From an uncultured Chloroflexota bacterium (GTDB lineage: Bacteria > Chloroflexota > Anaerolineae > Aggregatilineales > Phototrophicaceae): a stretch of DNA of 64,000 nt. The stretch spans positions 366,613 to 430,612 of the forward strand of contig CALJKV010000110.1 of the NCBI GenBank assembly GCA_937974245.1. The letters run 5' to 3'. The position numbers were made by a program, and so were the translations under genes. Below are positions 61,200 through 64,000 of the stretch, piece by piece. The number at the start of each line of letters is the position of its first letter. The first letter of the stretch is position 1. A model generated the notes under the pieces. It did no database searches. It saw only the letters and a list, made by a program, of their open reading frames with translations, and was not told where the DNA came from.

Positions 61200-61826
61200 G
61201 TGCTTGAATTAAGTGGCTTATATTACCCGAACCGCATTGCTCGATATTTCTTTCTGGCAATGGACGATGTGATGGGGCCAAACGGACTCAATGTGGTACT
61301 GAGCCTGGCCGGGTTAGATCGCTACATCGGAAATTTACCGCCGGACGACCTGGCGAAGCAGTTCGATTTCGCTTATATGGCGTCTTTGAACTACGCCCTG
61401 GAGGAGATGTACGGCATCCGGGGTGGTCGGGGCATGGCGCTGCGGGTGGGGCGTGCCAGTTTTTCTCAGGGGCTGCGTCGTTTCGGGGCGCTGTCCGGTG
61501 TCGCGCATCCGGCGTTCCGCAACCTGCCTTTAGAAGAACGCTGTGACCTGGGGCTGCGGGCATTAGCCGATATTTTTACGAACTTTTCTGACCAGGCATC
61601 ATCTGTACAGATTAGCGACAATGGATACCGCTTTACTGTAAATACAAGCCCGATGGCCTGGGGGCGGATCAGTGATAAACCAGTTTGCCACGCCCTGGTA
61701 GGTATTTTACAGGAATGCCTGCGCTGGGTTTCTAATGGTCATGAGTTTTATATCCATGAAACCGCTTGCCTGGCGTGCGGCGACGGTCATTGTGAGTTTA
61801 AAATTAATAACACGCCGATTGGTTAA
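61200..61826 (+). CDS. V4R (4-vinyl reductase-like) domain protein
   Basis: This 208-residue protein has GRGMALRVGRASFSQGLRRF in the middle and ETACLACGDGHCEFKI near the C-terminus. Those three Cys (ACLAC.DGHC) are the mark of V4R small-molecule/metal-binding domains, seen in sensory proteins and in bacteriochlorophyll reductase helpers. It probably senses a small ligand. It starts at GTG with a poor ribosome-binding site, 21 bp after the Roadblock gene and 17 bp before the regulator gene. Confidence 0.85.
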   Translation: MLELSGLYYPNRIARYFFLAMDDVMGPNGLNVVLSLAGLDRYIGNLPPDDLAKQFDFAYMASLNYALEEMYGIRGGRGMALRVGRASFSQGLRRFGALSGVAHPAFRNLPLEERCDLGLRALADIFTNFSDQASSVQISDNGYRFTVNTSPMAWGRISDKPVCHALVGILQECLRWVSNGHEFYIHETACLACGDGHCEFKINNTPIG

Positions 61827-61843
61827 GGCGAGAGGGAAGTGGG

Positions 61844-62722
61844 TTGGTGGACAAACCGAAAATAATGATTGTCGAAGACGATCTCGACCTCGCAGAGATG
61901 CTGAATGCATATTTCCGCGTTCAGAATTATGATGTCGTGACGGCATCCTGGGGACGCGAGGCGATTGAAATCAGCGAGCAGGAGGAGCTTCAACTGGTTG
62001 TGCTGGATATTCGCCTGCCCGATATTGACGGTTATGAGGTGTGCCGCCAATTACGGTTGCAGCGCCGTACCCAGAATCTCCCAATCATTTTCCTGACCGA
62101 AAAACGGGATCGCATAGATAAGCTCCAGGGGTTGGAACTGGGCGTAGTGGACTATATCACCAAGCCATTTGATATACAGGAACTGCGGTTGCGGGTGCGG
62201 AACGCGCTGAACCGGGTCGAACGGCAGAACACGGTCAACCCCGTGACGGATTTGCCCGAAGGGGAAATGGTGGATACCCAGCTTGGCGGACTGATTTACG
62301 GGGATGAACCCTGGTCGCTGCTGCTGGTTTCAATCGGGGGTCTGGCACAGTTCCGTGAGATGTACGGCTTTGTCGCTGCCGACGATGTGCTGCGGGCGGT
62401 TACGCTTATGGTGCGCAATGCCGTTCGGGAATATGGCAGCGAGACGGACTTCATCGGTCACCTGGGGACGGAAGAGTTCCTGATTGTGACGACTTCCGAC
62501 AAAGTGACACTGATTCGGCAGCGTATTGAGGGGCGGATCAACCAGTCCCGTGAATATTTCTACCCACTGCGTGACCGGGATAAAGCCCGAGTCGCAATGG
62601 AATCGAGCACACTCAAGTTGAGCAGCGGCGTTCTCACCCATGAAGACGGGGTTTACAGCGATATAGACGCACTCAAGGTTGCGCTCCATGCGACGGCGAC
62701 GACCAGCAGCGCCAGCTCATAG
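61844..62722 (+). CDS. response regulator with degenerate GGDEF output domain
   Basis: The protein has 292 residues. The receiver domain (1-120) has the acidic pocket E11-D12-D13, phospho-acceptor D55, T85 and K107. The output domain (about 132-285) resembles a GGDEF diguanylate cyclase, but the signature is GTEEF (208-212) and the metal-binding loops are reduced, so cyclase activity is doubtful. It may bind c-di-GMP/GTP or act as a protein-binding output. The start is TTG 61844 or GTG 61847, with GAGGGAAG upstream. No kinase is adjacent. Confidence 0.88.
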   Translation: MVDKPKIMIVEDDLDLAEMLNAYFRVQNYDVVTASWGREAIEISEQEELQLVVLDIRLPDIDGYEVCRQLRLQRRTQNLPIIFLTEKRDRIDKLQGLELGVVDYITKPFDIQELRLRVRNALNRVERQNTVNPVTDLPEGEMVDTQLGGLIYGDEPWSLLLVSIGGLAQFREMYGFVAADDVLRAVTLMVRNAVREYGSETDFIGHLGTEEFLIVTTSDKVTLIRQRIEGRINQSREYFYPLRDRDKARVAMESSTLKLSSGVLTHEDGVYSDIDALKVALHATATTSSASS

Positions 62723-62727
62723 CGAAG

Positions 62728-63039
62728 TCAGCTGTTCTGAGATGCTAACCAGGCGTCATACTCTTCGGCACTTACGAGTGTGCCGTTACTGGCCTCGGTG
62801 GTGTGATTGCGTTTTTGCCTATCGAAAGTGATCTCCAGTTCAACCGTCTGGTTGCAGCGCCAATCATTCGCACGTACCAGCTTTCGGGCATAGTAGGTGC
62901 CAGCATCCGTCAGGCTGAAGTCGTTTCGAGTATCAAGCCGCACCCGCACTACTTCGTCACAGTTGTTTGGTTTGACATATAAATATATCCCGCTGTCCGC
63001 TGGCGCTCCGGCCCCGAACAATTTCCTGAAAAATTCCAT
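62728..63039 (-). CDS. small conserved hypothetical protein
   Basis: The protein has 103 residues. A Gly/Ala-rich start (FRKLFGAGAPADSG) leads to a beta-rich body (IYLYVKPNNCDEVVRVRLDTRND, VELEITFDRQKR) and a C-terminal EEYDAWLASQ. I have the impression that similar short proteins occur across Anaerolineae, but no function is known. It sits 3 bp after the next minus-strand gene upstream, so both are likely co-transcribed. It converges on the response regulator with only 5 bp between. Confidence 0.75.
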   Translation of the reverse strand: MEFFRKLFGAGAPADSGIYLYVKPNNCDEVVRVRLDTRNDFSLTDAGTYYARKLVRANDWRCNQTVELEITFDRQKRNHTTEASNGTLVSAEEYDAWLASQNS

Positions 63040-63042
63040 ATT

Positions 63043-63630
63043 TTACTCCACATGATATGCATAGTGATTATCGTTCACCTGTACGGTTATCGTCCGAGCG
63101 GATGTGTCCGGGGTGAGTGATAATGCTTCCTCAAAGTGCGCCACTACCGACAAAATATGGGGCGCTCGAAAATCCGTCCTCGTACAGATCCACCCGCTAC
63201 TGTCACAATGATACAGTTCGTACCACGAGTCCCGCACCGCGTTCCCCCAGAATTCCGTCCGCAGCGCCAGATGGTAGACATCGCCGCCGAGTTCGGTAGA
63301 TAAGCGGTGCTCGATGAGTGTAGTCGGAAAGTCGAAGCGGAAAACCAGGCCACAGCTCACGACACCGACCAGCAGGGTGGCGATGATTGCCCGCCCGCGT
63401 GCCTTTTCATCGGGGATTGTGACAACCGAGACGGCCAGCGCCAGAATTGCTCCGAGAACCAGGAGGCGTGATAATGGGCTGCGTTTGTCTATGATGAACC
63501 AGTAAATATTGACCGGGTTGCTTTCCGGTGGGAAAAACCAGTTATAGACGATGAGAAATCCAGCAACAATCAGCACGAATACGGAAACAAGGCGTAAAAA
63601 ACGGTTCAAAAGTGGGTGAGTTCTGAACAT
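63043..63630 (-). CDS. membrane protein of an unnamed family (member 3 of 3)
   Basis: This 195-residue protein has three membrane segments (about 10-30, 50-68, 76-96). An extracytoplasmic domain carries SWYELYHCDSSGWIC and ends ITVQVNDNHYAYHV. The CDxxGxxC and final VNxxxYxY strand match the protein at 34127-34714. Start MFRTHPLL at 63630, with AAAGAG upstream; the longer in-frame ATG at 63663 is less likely. Function unknown. Confidence 0.75.
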   Translation of the reverse strand: MFRTHPLLNRFLRLVSVFVLIVAGFLIVYNWFFPPESNPVNIYWFIIDKRSPLSRLLVLGAILALAVSVVTIPDEKARGRAIIATLLVGVVSCGLVFRFDFPTTLIEHRLSTELGGDVYHLALRTEFWGNAVRDSWYELYHCDSSGWICTRTDFRAPHILSVVAHFEEALSLTPDTSARTITVQVNDNHYAYHVE

Positions 63631-63841
63631 AAAACAGCTCTTTCTCAGTGGGGTGGTGGTCACTATAGTACGAGCAAAGCATGAAGAAAGGAAGAGGAAT
63701 TGGCGTGCTCATAGCAGGGATTGCACCCGGCAGACTCGCTCGCGGTGGGGAGCAGGAAAGCGCATACGGCCAGCAGCACACCATACAACCCCGAAAGACG
63801 AAACGTACCCTGACTCAGCCAGATATGCAGACCCGCTCACT

Positions 63842-63897
63842 AAAAATGCCGGATAGCCGCCTACAGCTATCCTTCGGGAGCGCACACTGGCGCTCCC
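63842..63897 (-). terminator. double hairpin, terminator of gene entering from the right
   Basis: On the minus strand GGGAGCGC/GCGCTCCC (63897-63876) is followed by GGATAGC/GCTATCC (63872-63851), then GGCATTTTT. The second hairpin with its T-run looks like an intrinsic terminator for the minus-strand gene ending at 63933. The rest of 63631-63932 holds no gene I can support. Confidence 0.6.
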
Positions 63898-63932
63898 TGT
63901 GAATCGGGCGCATATCGTCCATATTCTGGTCC

Positions 63933-64000
63933 CTAATCAATCGGTTCTTTGTAGATGACGTAACGACCGATGTCGTCCCCTTTGGCGGTGCAGGTGGAGA
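63933..64000 (-). CDS. C-terminal end of a gene running off the right edge
   Basis: On the minus strand one frame reads STCTAKGDDIGRYVIYKEPI, then D and a TAG stop at 63935-63933. The residue mix looks like a genuine protein end, and a double hairpin follows. It is too short to identify. Confidence 0.5.
   Translation of the reverse strand, partial: STCTAKGDDIGRYVIYKEPID

Noticed and set aside
1..64000. tRNA, rRNA, CRISPR or insertion-sequence genes
   Set aside because: I looked for tRNA-like GTTCRANNC arms, regularly spaced repeats and transposase motifs, and found only coincidental matches inside coding sequence. A covariance-model scan would be the decisive test for tRNAs.

Overview
The window is a 64 kb piece of a bacterial chromosome of moderate GC (clearly above 50%), densely coded on both strands. 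It has no rRNA, tRNA, CRISPR array, insertion sequence or phage block that I could find. The gene content points to a Chloroflexota bacterium of the Anaerolineae type. It has a short SWIM zinc-finger repeat protein, several small Roadblock/LC7 proteins, an FHA protein with a zinc ribbon, secreted proteins with Pro/Thr-rich linkers, a 2-oxoacid:ferredoxin oxidoreductase subunit, and ABC-2 export and sugar-polymer genes. This assignment is an inference from protein style; no marker gene settles it.

Layout: 0-3.2 kb holds the SWIM protein, a Roadblock protein behind a structured leader, and a convergent FHA/zinc-ribbon protein. 3.3-12.3 kb carries a large GT39-type membrane glycosyltransferase, a methionine-rich secreted protein, an ankyrin protein, an aldo/keto reductase with an SMP-30/gluconolactonase, a HEAT-repeat protein and a DEAD-box RNA helicase. 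12.3-20.6 kb is mostly minus strand: a DUF1684 protein, a secreted FG-GAP-like protein, ProS, a MazG-like protein, a membrane protein, a polyprenyl-phosphate sugar transferase, a GT2 glycosyltransferase and a tyrosine phosphatase. 20.7-27.9 kb has two lipoproteins whose start codons overlap head to head (one an M14 carboxypeptidase), a HIT protein, a TipA-like MerR regulator with its operator, a secreted beta-propeller protein and an MFS transporter fused to HEAT repeats. 27.9-32.2 kb is a histidine kinase, nucleotidyltransferase and metG operon behind what looks like a ribosome-mediated attenuator.

32.2-41.5 kb has tandem DinB-like proteins, a repeat-rich non-coding island, membrane proteins, TadA, a metallo-beta-lactamase-fold hydrolase, a DUF3352 protein and an SH3-domain secreted protein. 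41.6-48.2 kb has a KorB-type subunit fused to CBS domains, a small DUF4926/DUF6883 pair, DinB and GNAT proteins, an SDR and an alpha/beta hydrolase. 48.4-53.2 kb is a three-gene ABC-2 export operon followed by an AT-richer gene bracketed by an 18-bp direct repeat. 53.2-64 kb has an acyl-CoA dehydrogenase, a D-amino-acid PLP enzyme, an aldehyde dehydrogenase with a coupled NAD epimerase, GNAT and DUF2892 proteins, a phosphodiesterase-type alkaline phosphatase, and a Roadblock / V4R / response-regulator cluster. Two small minus-strand genes and the end of another gene close the window.

The most striking find is upstream of the kinase-metG operon. A consensus promoter is followed 7 nt later by a 30-codon open frame containing four Met codons in five positions. 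Mutually exclusive RNA hairpins follow, including a 10-bp pairing that would break a strong intrinsic terminator. This is the architecture of an amino-acid attenuator, here apparently sensing methionyl-tRNA ahead of methionyl-tRNA synthetase. Other notable items are the KorB-CBS fusion, the Roadblock/V4R/degenerate-GGDEF cluster, a three-member family of unknown membrane proteins, a REPIN-like palindromic repeat family, and the gene flanked by terminator-derived direct repeats.
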